Assembly (NCBI RefSeq): GCF_003112535.1 | Contig: NZ_BEWA01000021.1 | Coordinates: forward strand, 1 to 64,000 | Length of the DNA stretch: 64,000 nucleotides | Reading direction: 5' to 3' | DNA from: Streptomyces rishiriensis | Lineage (GTDB): Bacteria > Actinomycetota > Actinomycetes > Streptomycetales > Streptomycetaceae | Part shown: positions 26,787 to 34,577 of the stretch, piece after piece | Numbering within the stretch: position 1 is the first letter of the stretch | Layout of the letters: every line of letters begins with the position of its first letter | Program-made: the position numbers and the translations under genes | Notes under the pieces: model-generated | The model's input: only the letters and a program-made list of their open reading frames with translations | Told to the model about the DNA's origin: nothing | Databases searched by the model: none

Positions 26787-27557
26787 TCAGCCCCGGTGCG
26801 TCAGCACCCTCGGGCCGTTCTCCGTGATCGCCACCGTGTGTTCCGTGTGGGCTGCCCTCGAACCGTCGTTCGTGCGCAGGGTCCAGCCGTCGGGAGCGAC
26901 GTGGTAGTCGTCCCCGCCGCCCGCGATCAGCATCGGCTCGATCGCGATCACCATGCCGTGGCGCAACGCCAGGCCCCGGCCGGGGCGGCCCTCGTTCGGG
27001 ATCGCCGGGTCCTCGTGCATGTGGCGGCCCACGCCGTGGCCCCCGAAGTCGTCCATGATCCCGTAGCCGGCTCCCCGGCAGACCGTGCCGATGGCGTGCG
27101 CGATGTCGCCGACCCGGTTGCCGACGACCGCCGCCTCGATGCCGGCCGCCAGTGCGCGCTCGGCGGTCTCGACGAGCCGGACGTCCTCCGGGCGCGCCCG
27201 GCCCACGGTGAAGCTGATCGCGGAGTCGCCCACCCAGCCGTTCAGTTCGGCGCCGCAGTCGATCGAGACCAGGTCGCCGTCGCGCAGCCGGTGGCCGGTG
27301 GGGACGCCGTGCACGATCGCGTCGTTCACGGACGCGCAGATCACCGCGGGGAAGGGCGTGGGCGCGAAGGACGGCCGGTAACCGAGGAAGGGCGACGACG
27401 CCCCCGCCTCCCGCAGCACGTCGTGCGCCACCTCGTCCAGCTCCAGCAGGGAGACGCCCACGTCGGCGGCCCTGTGCACGGCCGTCAGGGCTTGTGCGAC
27501 CACCTGGCCCGCCTCGTACATGGCGTCGATCGATGTGTCCGTCTTCAGCTCTACCAT
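26787..27557 (-). CDS. map: methionine aminopeptidase, type I
   Basis: A 256-residue type I MetAP that removes the initiator methionine. All five metal ligands are visible: Asp in VSIDCGAEL, Asp in WVGDSAIS, His in GGHGVGRHMHEDP, Glu in AIEPMLI, and Glu in AAHTEHTVAI. The ATG at 27557 was chosen over longer upstream frames because TATAGT lies 7 bases before it, giving a -10 box placed for a leaderless transcript and explaining the missing ribosome site. It is divergent from an XRE regulator 32 bases away. Streptomycetes have more than one MetAP; this looks like the regulated paralogue. Confidence 0.9.
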   Translation of the reverse strand: MVELKTDTSIDAMYEAGQVVAQALTAVHRAADVGVSLLELDEVAHDVLREAGASSPFLGYRPSFAPTPFPAVICASVNDAIVHGVPTGHRLRDGDLVSIDCGAELNGWVGDSAISFTVGRARPEDVRLVETAERALAAGIEAAVVGNRVGDIAHAIGTVCRGAGYGIMDDFGGHGVGRHMHEDPAIPNEGRPGRGLALRHGMVIAIEPMLIAGGGDDYHVAPDGWTLRTNDGSRAAHTEHTVAITENGPRVLTHRG

Positions 27558-27564
27558 GCCAATT

Positions 27565-27583
27565 ACTATACCGGTATTAGAAT
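27565..27583. promoter_or_regulatory. back-to-back leaderless promoters with shared palindrome ATACCGGTAT
   Basis: The 32-base gap contains the perfect palindrome ATACCGGTAT (27568-27577). On the minus strand TATAGT (27570-27565) is a -10 box 7 bases before the map ATG. On the plus strand TAGAAT (27578-27583) is a -10 box 6 bases before the XRE ATG. Both transcripts would begin at or next to the start codon. The palindrome overlaps both -10 regions, an ideal place for the XRE protein to control both genes. Confidence 0.65.
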
Positions 27584-27589
27584 GGTGCC

Positions 27590-27841
27590 ATGGTGCGCAC
27601 CCCCTTGACCCCCGAAGAGCGCGAGCGCGGCGAGCGGCTCGGACGACTGCTGCGCGAAGCGCGCGGCGGCCGGAGCATGGCCGACATCGCGGCGAGCGCG
27701 GGCGTCTCCGCCGAGACCCTCCGTAAGATCGAGACCGGACGGGCGCCGACACCGGCGTTCTTCACGGTCGCCGCCCTGGCCCGCGTGCTGGGTCTGTCCA
27801 TGGACGAGCTGGCGGGGCTGTGCGCGCTCGCCCCCGCCTGA
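27590..27841 (+). CDS. small XRE-family HTH regulator, divergent from map
   Basis: An 83-residue protein consisting of one Cro/C1-type helix-turn-helix domain: MADIAASAGVSAETLRKIETG is the HTH, followed by FFTVAALARVLGLSMDELAG. No ribosome binding site precedes the ATG; a TAGAAT -10 box 6 bases upstream implies a leaderless mRNA. The operator candidate is the palindrome between it and map, so it probably represses itself and the methionine aminopeptidase gene. Confidence 0.85.
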   Translation: MVRTPLTPEERERGERLGRLLREARGGRSMADIAASAGVSAETLRKIETGRAPTPAFFTVAALARVLGLSMDELAGLCALAPA

Positions 27842-27988
27842 GGCCCGGTTCCCGCCGCCGTCGCGCGCCGCTCGGGGCCGCACGGTGACGCGGTCGCGTC
27901 CGCTTCGAAAACTCCCCGTAGCCGCCCTGTAACACGACTGGTGTTTTCTACGAACCGGAGTGTTCCGGTCGGGGGCGGGAGTCCAGTG

Positions 27989-29515
27989 ATGACTGTGCAT
28001 CAACTCCCGGGCCGGGTGCGGGAGTTCGTGAACCACCTGAACGGACTGCTGGCGCGCCTGGACCAGGGCGCCGGCTGGTGCGCGGTGTTCTGGCAGCGCG
28101 ATCCCGACGGTATGCAGGCATGCCTCGACGGACGTGAGGTGCTGCCCTGGGACGTGGTGGAGGCGCTCCTCCAGGACCTCGCCGCCGCTCACGGCCCCGA
28201 GGCCTGCGCACAGGAGGCGCAGCGGCTCCGGCCCCTGCACGAAGGCGCGCTCGCCGCCCACGACGCCCGCCCCGGCGGGCGCGACGCGCTCGGGGACCGG
28301 CTCGACGTGATGCTCCGCGAACAGCGCTACGCGGCCGACCGTCTCGCCGACCTCGGCCGCCTGCTCGCCTCCGCGGCCACCCACGAGCAGGCCGAGGCCA
28401 TCCGCCTCGACCTCGCCTGGGCCCGCGACGACCACGAACGCGCCACCGCCCGGTGCGCCGAGCTCCGCCGGCGCATGACGGACCTGGACCGCATCCCGAC
28501 GCCTCCGCCGCACCCCCGCCGGCCGACCGGCCACGACGCCCGATTCGGCCCCGGCGACGAGCCCGGGCCCGGTTCCGGCGGCGTGCGCCGGACCGGTCAG
28601 GAGGCCGCGGTGGGGGCGGTGCGCGGTGTCTTCGTCGACGGTCCCGCCCCTGGCGGCTCAGCCACGGAGCGCCCCGGGTCCGGTGAGGCCGCGGCGCGTC
28701 CGGGAGCCGGTGAAACCGCGGCGCGTCCGGCAGCCGGTGACGTCGTCGCAGGCCCCGCCTCCGCCCCCGTGCCCAAGCAGCGCAAGCGCCGGCGCGGCAG
28801 CGCCCGGTTCGCAGGCCTCACCGAGGAGGACGCGGCCCCCGCCGTCGTGCCGCCCGACGCCGCCGCACCGGCGCAGCCGGCGCCCGCCGCGCCCGCGCGC
28901 CGCACCCTGCGCGGCGCCCGCTTCGCCGGAGCCGCCGCCGAAAGCGTGGTGCCCGACGCAGAGCCGCAGCGCGAGCCGCTGGACGCGGCCGCCCGGCGGG
29001 AGACCGTCGAAGCGGTGCAGCGGCTGGTGCGGCTGCGCGCCGAGGGCCGCAGCGGCGAGGCGCACGCCCTCCTGGCGGAGCTCGCCTGCTGGCAGGCCGC
29101 CCGCATCCCGCTGCTCGCGGCCGAGCTGCAGCGCAACGGGCTCGCCGCCGACTGGACCACTCTGCTCTGGGAGGCGGCCTCCCTGCCGGCCGAGCGGCTC
29201 GTCGCCGCGGCCGACGCGCTGGTCGCGGTCGGACGCACGGGGGACGGCGCGCAGATCCTGCGGCAGGGCGTCGCCCGCCCGGCCGCCGAGATCGGGCAGG
29301 CCGTCCTCACCCTGGTCGGGGACGGCCGGCACCGCGAGGCCCGCGCGCTGCTCGACGCCTACGTCCGGGTGCGCACCCCGGAGGAGGCCGCCCGCAGCGC
29401 CGCCCCGGACCCGCGGGCCCTCGTCCCGCTGCTGCTGCAGGCCGCCCGCGCCGTCTCCGAGGAGTGCCGCTGGGATCTGGTGCACGCCCTCAGGGTCGCC
29501 GGGTTCACCGCCTGA
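27989..29515 (+). CDS. conserved actinobacterial protein of unknown function with disordered centre
   Basis: A 508-residue cytoplasmic protein. ATG at 27989 follows GGGAG and begins MTVHQLPGRVREFVNHLNGL. The N-terminal roughly 170 residues are helical with a WCAVFWQRDPDGMQACLDG motif and a coiled-coil-like stretch (LDLAWARDDHERATARCAEL). Residues about 175-330 are Pro/Ala/Gly-rich and disordered, with two basic repeats ending ARFAG (RRGSARFAG and LRGARFAG). The C-terminal roughly 180 residues are helical repeats (LVRLRAEGRSGEAHALLAEL, VAVGRTGDGAQILRQGV) that look TPR-like. I know no function. It stands as a single transcription unit between the XRE gene and the pyrimidine cluster. Confidence 0.75.
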   Translation: MTVHQLPGRVREFVNHLNGLLARLDQGAGWCAVFWQRDPDGMQACLDGREVLPWDVVEALLQDLAAAHGPEACAQEAQRLRPLHEGALAAHDARPGGRDALGDRLDVMLREQRYAADRLADLGRLLASAATHEQAEAIRLDLAWARDDHERATARCAELRRRMTDLDRIPTPPPHPRRPTGHDARFGPGDEPGPGSGGVRRTGQEAAVGAVRGVFVDGPAPGGSATERPGSGEAAARPGAGETAARPAAGDVVAGPASAPVPKQRKRRRGSARFAGLTEEDAAPAVVPPDAAAPAQPAPAAPARRTLRGARFAGAAAESVVPDAEPQREPLDAAARRETVEAVQRLVRLRAEGRSGEAHALLAELACWQAARIPLLAAELQRNGLAADWTTLLWEAASLPAERLVAAADALVAVGRTGDGAQILRQGVARPAAEIGQAVLTLVGDGRHREARALLDAYVRVRTPEEAARSAAPDPRALVPLLLQAARAVSEECRWDLVHALRVAGFTA

Positions 29516-29663
29516 GCGGGCCGCCGCGCTCGCGGGACCCGTCGGCGGGCCCGGCGCTGGGCCGGACGCTGCGCGACTCACCCACGCGAGTGTGAAACGC
29601 GATCGACTCCGCGGGTTAACGACGATGGTCTTGGCAAGCCCGTCCAGGAGGCTTACGTTCGTC

Positions 29664-29694
29664 CCTCTACGACCTTCGTCTACGGGCGTAGAGG
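29664..29694. promoter_or_regulatory. 8-bp inverted repeat upstream of the first ureidopropionase gene
   Basis: CCTCTACG (29664-29671) and CGTAGAGG (29687-29694) are exact inverted copies 15 bases apart, centred 44 bases before the start codon. Its place at the head of a catabolic operon containing a PucR gene makes it a candidate operator. Confidence 0.5.
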
Positions 29695-29722
29695 CTCTGA
29701 CGTCCTGTCGAAGGAGCAGCTC

Positions 29723-30565
29723 ATGGCCAACGTCGTACGTGCCGCACTGGTCCAGGCCACCTGGACCGGCGACACCGAGTCCATGGTGGCGAAACACGAG
29801 GAGCACGCCCGCGAGGCGGCCCGCAGGGGCGCGAAGATCATCGGGTTCCAGGAGGTCTTCAACGCTCCCTACTTCTGCCAGGTCCAGGAGCCGGAGCACT
29901 ACCGCTGGGCCGAGCCGGTCCCCGACGGGCCGACCGTGCGTCGTATGCAGGAGCTCGCGCGCGAGACGGGCATGGTGATCGTCGTGCCGCTCTTCGAGGT
30001 CGAGCAGTCCGGTTTCTACTACAACACGGCCGCCGTGATCGACGCCGACGGCTCTTATCTGGGCAAGTACCGCAAGCACCACATCCCGCAGGTGAAGGGT
30101 TTCTGGGAGAAGTACTACTTCCGGCCGGGCAACGCCGGCTGGCCCGTCTTCGACACGGCCGTCGGCCGGGTCGGCGTGTACATCTGCTACGACCGTCACT
30201 TCCCCGAGGGGTGGCGTCAACTCGGCCTCCAGGGCGCGCAGTTGGTCTACAACCCGTCCGCCACCCACCGAGGCCTCTCCGCCCACCTGTGGCAGCTGGA
30301 GCAGCCGGCGGCCGCGGTCGCCAACGAGTACTTCGTCGCCGCGATCAACCGGGTCGGCGTCGAGGAGTACGGGGACAACGACTTCTACGGCACCTCCTAC
30401 TTCGTCGACCCGCGCGGCAAGTTCGTCGGCGACATCGCGAGCGACAAGGACGAGGAACTCGTCGTCCGCGACCTCGACTTCGACCTCGTCGAGGAGGTCC
30501 GGCAGCAGTGGGCCTTCTACCGCGACCGCCGGCCCGACGCCTACGACGGGCTGGTGCAGCCGTGA
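29723..30565 (+). CDS. beta-ureidopropionase (nitrilase superfamily), copy 1
   Basis: A 280-residue carbon-nitrogen hydrolase. The catalytic triad is visible as Glu44 (GFQEVF), Lys118 (KYRKHHIP) and Cys155 (YICYDRHFPEGW). The sequence and length match bacterial N-carbamoyl-beta-alanine amidohydrolases, which hydrolyse N-carbamoyl-beta-alanine to beta-alanine, CO2 and ammonia, the third step of reductive pyrimidine breakdown. GAAGGAG precedes the ATG. Its stop overlaps the aminotransferase start by a GTGA, coupling the two. A closely similar paralogue lies at 33641-34483; one copy may act on N-carbamoyl-beta-aminoisobutyrate from thymine. Confidence 0.88.
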   Translation: MANVVRAALVQATWTGDTESMVAKHEEHAREAARRGAKIIGFQEVFNAPYFCQVQEPEHYRWAEPVPDGPTVRRMQELARETGMVIVVPLFEVEQSGFYYNTAAVIDADGSYLGKYRKHHIPQVKGFWEKYYFRPGNAGWPVFDTAVGRVGVYICYDRHFPEGWRQLGLQGAQLVYNPSATHRGLSAHLWQLEQPAAAVANEYFVAAINRVGVEEYGDNDFYGTSYFVDPRGKFVGDIASDKDEELVVRDLDFDLVEEVRQQWAFYRDRRPDAYDGLVQP

Positions 30566-31845
30566 GCGAACTCCACGACCGCCATCGCGTCGTCCTGCCC
30601 GACTGGCTGGCCCTCTACTACGAGGACCCGCTGGAGATCACCCACGGGGAGGGCCGGCACGTCTGGGACGCGGAGGGGAACAAGTACCTCGACTTCTTCG
30701 GCGGCATCCTCACCACGATGACCGCGCACGCGCTGCCCGAGGTCACCAAGGCGGTGAGCGAGCAGGCCGGGCGGATCATCCACTCCTCCACGCTCTACCT
30801 CAACCGGCCCATGGTCGAGCTGGCCGAGCGGATCGCGCACGTCAGCGGCATTCCCGACGCCCGCGTCTTCTTCACCACCTCCGGCACCGAGGCCAACGAC
30901 ACGGCGCTGCTGCTCGCCACCACCCACCGGCGCAGCAACACCGTCCTGGCCATGCGCAACAGTTACCACGGGCGTTCCTTCAGCGCCGTCGGCATCACCG
31001 GCAACCGCGGCTGGTCGCCGACCTCGCTGTCCCCGCTGCAGACGCTGTACGTGCACGGCGGGGTGCGCAGTCGCGGCCCGTTCGCCGCCCTCGACGACGA
31101 CGCCTTCATCGAGGCGTGCGTCGCGGACCTGAAGGACCTGCTCGGGCACACCCGCGCGCCCGCGGCCCTGATCGCGGAGCCCATCCAGGGCGTCGGCGGC
31201 TTCACCTCGCCGCCGGACGGACTGTACGCGGCCTTCCGCGAGGTGCTGGACGCCCACGGGATCCTGTGGATCGCCGACGAGGTGCAGACGGGCTGGGGGC
31301 GCACCGGCGAGCACTTCTGGGGCTGGCAGGCGCACGCGCAGAACGGTCCGCCGGACATCGTCACCTTCGCCAAGGGCATCGGCAACGGCATGTCCGTCGG
31401 CGGGGTCGTCGCCCGCTCCGAGATCATGAACTGCCTGGACGCCAACAGCATCTCCACCTTCGGCGGCACCCAGGTCACCATGGCCGCCGGTCTCGCCAAC
31501 CTCTCCTACCTGCTGGAACACGACCTCCAGGGCAACGCCCGACGGGTCGGCGGACTGCTCATCGAGCGGCTGCGGGCCGTCGCCGCCCAGGATCCGGGCG
31601 TACGGGAGGTGCGCGGGCGCGGGCTGATGATCGGCGTCGAGCTGACCCGGCCCGGCACCGGCCTGGCCGACCCCGGCCGCGCGGCCGCCGTGCTGGAGGC
31701 CGCCCGTGCCGGGGGGCTGCTGATCGGCAAGGGCGGCGGTCACGACACCAGCGCGCTGCGCATCGCCCCGCCGCTGTCCCTGACCGTGGCGGAGGCCGAG
31801 GAGGGCGCCGCGATCCTCGAAAGCGCGCTGAGGAGCACGCAGTAG
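30562..31845 (+). CDS. class III aminotransferase, probably beta-alanine/beta-aminoisobutyrate transaminase
   Basis: A 427-residue PLP enzyme starting at a GTG at 30562 that overlaps the ureidopropionase stop. PLP-binding features: FTTSGTEANDTALLL (phosphate cup), WIADEVQTGWGRTG with the Asp that contacts the pyridine nitrogen, and Lys271 in VTFAKGIGNGMS for the Schiff base. The sequence resembles AGXT2-type omega-amino acid transaminases. In this operon it most likely converts beta-alanine (or beta-aminoisobutyrate) to malonic semialdehyde, completing pyrimidine degradation. Exact amino donor and acceptor cannot be read from sequence. Confidence 0.88.
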   Translation: MSELHDRHRVVLPDWLALYYEDPLEITHGEGRHVWDAEGNKYLDFFGGILTTMTAHALPEVTKAVSEQAGRIIHSSTLYLNRPMVELAERIAHVSGIPDARVFFTTSGTEANDTALLLATTHRRSNTVLAMRNSYHGRSFSAVGITGNRGWSPTSLSPLQTLYVHGGVRSRGPFAALDDDAFIEACVADLKDLLGHTRAPAALIAEPIQGVGGFTSPPDGLYAAFREVLDAHGILWIADEVQTGWGRTGEHFWGWQAHAQNGPPDIVTFAKGIGNGMSVGGVVARSEIMNCLDANSISTFGGTQVTMAAGLANLSYLLEHDLQGNARRVGGLLIERLRAVAAQDPGVREVRGRGLMIGVELTRPGTGLADPGRAAAVLEAARAGGLLIGKGGGHDTSALRIAPPLSLTVAEAEEGAAILESALRSTQ

Positions 31846-31875
31846 CGCCGGCCTGAGCCAAGGGAACACATCGTC

Positions 31876-33459
31876 ATGACCATCGCCTTGGAGCCCTGGG
31901 GCCCCGTGGAGCCGCTGGAACCCGCACTGTCGGTCCGTCAGGTCCTGGCCCTGGAAAGGGTGCTGGCCGGTGAGCCCGAGGTGGTGGCCGGCGCGTCCCA
32001 GCTCGACCGGCCGGTGCGCTGGGTGCACGTCGCCGAGGCCGCCGACGTCGGCGTGATGCTCAGCGGCGGCGAGATGGTCCTCACGACCGGAGTGCTGCTC
32101 GCCGGCGACGACAACGCGCAGACCGAGTACATCCGCTCCCTGCACCGCGCGGAGGCCGCGGCCGTGGTGCTGGGCCTCGGCCGGGCCTTCCCCACCCCGC
32201 CGGACGTGATGCGGCGCGCCGCCGAGCGGTGCGGACTGCCGATGGTGGTCCTGCACCGTCCCTTCCCCTTCGCCGAGCTGACCGAGGAGGTCCAGTCCCG
32301 TCTGGTCCGCCGCAAGTTCGCCGCCGTCAGCCTGTCGGAGGCCGTGCGGACCGCGCTGACGGCACTGATCACCGCGGGCGCTCCGCTGCAACTGCTGCTC
32401 GACGAGATCGCCCAGCACGCCGCCTGTCCCGTCGTCGTCACCAATCTCGCCCACCGGGTGCTGGCGACGGCGGGGGAGCGCTCGGCGGTCGACGACGTGC
32501 TGCGGGACTGGGAGCGCATCGCGCGCCAGGCCGGCGGCAGCGAGGGCGACGGCTGGATCCGCGCCGAACTGGGCGGACGCGGCGAGCGGTGGGGGCAGAT
32601 CATGCTCTGCGGCCACCGCGGGGACACCGCGGGCGGACGGCTGCTCGCCGACCGGGCCGCCGAGGCCCTCGTCCTGCACCGCATGCTCGGCGGGGCCTCC
32701 GCCCATACCTGGGAGGAGCAGTCCGCGCAGAGCCTGCTCACCGACCTGGTCTCCGGCGTCGTCCCGGCGCGGCACCTGCTGCCCCGGGCCCGGGCGGCCG
32801 GCCTGCCCGTCAACCGGCGCACCTTCGTCCCGCTCGTCGTACGCGACGGCGACCTGGCCCGCCTCGAACGGCTGCTGCGGCTGCTGGGCCTGCCGGGGCT
32901 GGTCGCCGAGCTCGCCGACGGGGCCACCGCCGTGCTGCTCAGCCTCGCCCGCGACCAGGACGCCGAGGCGCTCGCCGTCCACTTCGCCGCCCGGCTGCGC
33001 ACCGAGTCGGGACAGCCCCGCACCGTCGTCGCGGCGGCCGCCCCGCGCACCGAGTGGGACGAGGTGCCGGCGGGGCTGCGCGAGGCCCAGCACGTCGCGG
33101 ACGCCGTGGCGGACTCCACGGCCGCGCTCGACCTCCCGGCCGTCGTCCGGCTCAAGGACGTCCATCTGCGGGGCCTGGTGCGGCTGCTGCGGGACGACCC
33201 GCATGTGCAGTCCTTCGCCGAGCGCGAGCTGGACGGGCTGCTGTGCGCGGCCGGCGACGACCTGCTCGCCGTCCTGCGGACCTATCTGGCCACCGGCCGC
33301 AACAAGTCCCGCACCGCGCAGCTCCACCATGTCTCCCGGCCCGCGCTGTACCGCCGGCTGGAGGCCATAGAGGGCAGGCTCGGCGTGGACCTCGACGACT
33401 TCGAACAGGCCGCCTCGGTGCATATCGCGCTCCTCGCGCACGACGCGCAGCAGAGCTGA
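31876..33459 (+). CDS. PucR-family transcriptional regulator
   Basis: A 527-residue regulator. The N-terminal PucR ligand-sensing domain spans about 20-145 (LSVRQVLALERVLAGEPEVV, WVHVAEAADVGVMLSGGEMV); the middle region is GGDEF-like; the C-terminal helix-turn-helix (PucR_C/HTH_30) covers about 465-515 (LLAVLRTYLATGRNKSRTAQ, RPALYRRLEAIEGRLGVDLD). PucR proteins control purine or other nucleobase catabolism in response to a pathway metabolite. It lies 30 bases after the aminotransferase gene inside the pyrimidine cluster, so it is presumably the local regulator. Two dyads (29664-29694 and 33544-33582) are candidate targets. Confidence 0.9.
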   Translation: MTIALEPWGPVEPLEPALSVRQVLALERVLAGEPEVVAGASQLDRPVRWVHVAEAADVGVMLSGGEMVLTTGVLLAGDDNAQTEYIRSLHRAEAAAVVLGLGRAFPTPPDVMRRAAERCGLPMVVLHRPFPFAELTEEVQSRLVRRKFAAVSLSEAVRTALTALITAGAPLQLLLDEIAQHAACPVVVTNLAHRVLATAGERSAVDDVLRDWERIARQAGGSEGDGWIRAELGGRGERWGQIMLCGHRGDTAGGRLLADRAAEALVLHRMLGGASAHTWEEQSAQSLLTDLVSGVVPARHLLPRARAAGLPVNRRTFVPLVVRDGDLARLERLLRLLGLPGLVAELADGATAVLLSLARDQDAEALAVHFAARLRTESGQPRTVVAAAAPRTEWDEVPAGLREAQHVADAVADSTAALDLPAVVRLKDVHLRGLVRLLRDDPHVQSFAERELDGLLCAAGDDLLAVLRTYLATGRNKSRTAQLHHVSRPALYRRLEAIEGRLGVDLDDFEQAASVHIALLAHDAQQS

Positions 33460-33543
33460 CCGCGGGCGCGGGGCAACCGCCCGGAAACATGGAACGACCT
33501 GGGAAAACGGTGGTGAAACATGGGGCGACGAAGACGTGACACG

Positions 33544-33582
33544 GTGGCACGCCGGACGCCCTCAGGCGTGACAGCGTGCCAC
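33544..33582. promoter_or_regulatory. nested inverted repeat upstream of the second ureidopropionase gene
   Basis: GTGGCACGC (33544-33552) and GCGTGCCAC (33574-33582) are exact inverted copies. A second dyad, ACGCC-CTCA-GGCGT, is centred inside them. The structure lies 58 bases before the next start and 85 after the pucR stop. It may be an operator or a terminator; there is no T-run. Confidence 0.5.
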
Positions 33583-33640
33583 TCAGAGCAGGACGGCCGG
33601 CTTCCTAGGCTCCTCGTACACCGAGCGACCGGAGGTCCCG

Positions 33641-34483
33641 ATGAGCCAAGTGATCCGTGCCGCCGTCTTCCAGACGGCCTGGACCGGCGACAAGGAATCG
33701 ATGATCCAGGTCCACGAGCAGGCGGTCCGCGACGCGGCCGCGCAGGGTGCTCAGGTCCTGTGCTTCCAGGAGCTGTTCTACGGGCCGTACTTCTGCCAGG
33801 TCCAGGACCCGCAGTTCTACGAGTACGCCGAGCGGATCCCGGACGGGCCGATCGTCAGGCGGTTCCAGGCGCTCGCCGAGGAGCACGGCATCGTCCTGGT
33901 GCTGCCGATGTACGAGGAGGAGCAGCCGGGCGTCCTCTACAACACGGCCGCCGTGATCGACGCGGACGGCTCCTACCTCGGCAAGTACCGCAAGCACCAC
34001 ATCCCGCAGGTGAAGGGCTTCTGGGAGAAGTTCTACTTCCGGCCCGGGAACGCGGGCTGGCCGGTCTTCGACACCGCCGTCGGCAAGGTCGGCGTCTACA
34101 TCTGCTACGACCGGCACTTCCCGGAGGGCTGGCGCGCGCTGGGACTGGAGGGCGCGGAGATCGTCTTCAACCCGTCGGCGACCTCGCGTGGGCTGTCCGC
34201 GTACCTGTGGCAGCTGGAGCAGCCGGCGGCCGCGGTCGCCAACGAGTACTTCGTCGGCGCGATCAACCGGGTCGGCGTCGAGGAGCTCGGCGACAACGAC
34301 TTCTACGGGACCTCGTACTTCGTGGACCCGGAGGCCCAGTTCGTCGGGGAGGTGGCGAGCGACAAGGAGAGCGAACTCGTCGTCCGCGACCTCGACATGG
34401 CCAAGCTGCGCGAGGTGCGCGACCGCTGGCAGTTCTACCGGGACCGCCGACCCGACGCCTACCCCCCGCTGACCGCACCGTAA
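33641..34483 (+). CDS. beta-ureidopropionase (nitrilase superfamily), copy 2
   Basis: A 280-residue paralogue of the enzyme at 29723, the same length and colinear throughout, with the Glu (CFQELF), Lys (KYRKHHIP) and Cys (YICYDRHFPEGW) triad intact. Long identical blocks (for example AAAVANEYFV and YGTSYFVDP) show a fairly recent duplication or shared ancestry. It belongs with dihydropyrimidinase downstream. GGAGG precedes the ATG. The two copies may differ in preference for carbamoyl-beta-alanine versus its methyl derivative, or in regulation, because each has its own upstream dyad. Confidence 0.88.
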   Translation: MSQVIRAAVFQTAWTGDKESMIQVHEQAVRDAAAQGAQVLCFQELFYGPYFCQVQDPQFYEYAERIPDGPIVRRFQALAEEHGIVLVLPMYEEEQPGVLYNTAAVIDADGSYLGKYRKHHIPQVKGFWEKFYFRPGNAGWPVFDTAVGKVGVYICYDRHFPEGWRALGLEGAEIVFNPSATSRGLSAYLWQLEQPAAAVANEYFVGAINRVGVEELGDNDFYGTSYFVDPEAQFVGEVASDKESELVVRDLDMAKLREVRDRWQFYRDRRPDAYPPLTAP

Positions 34484-34577
34484 CCGGCCGCAGCCGCCGC
34501 CGGTCCGGCGCACGGGGGCCGGGCCGGCGGCGCCCTCCAGGCACGACACCAGTGTTGAACACGGCAGGAGAGGGAGT

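Noticed and set aside
30541..33441. 966-codon open frame on the minus strand across aminotransferase and pucR genes
   Set aside because: It runs through two well-supported plus-strand genes and shows only Gly/Ala/Arg/Gln-rich sequence.
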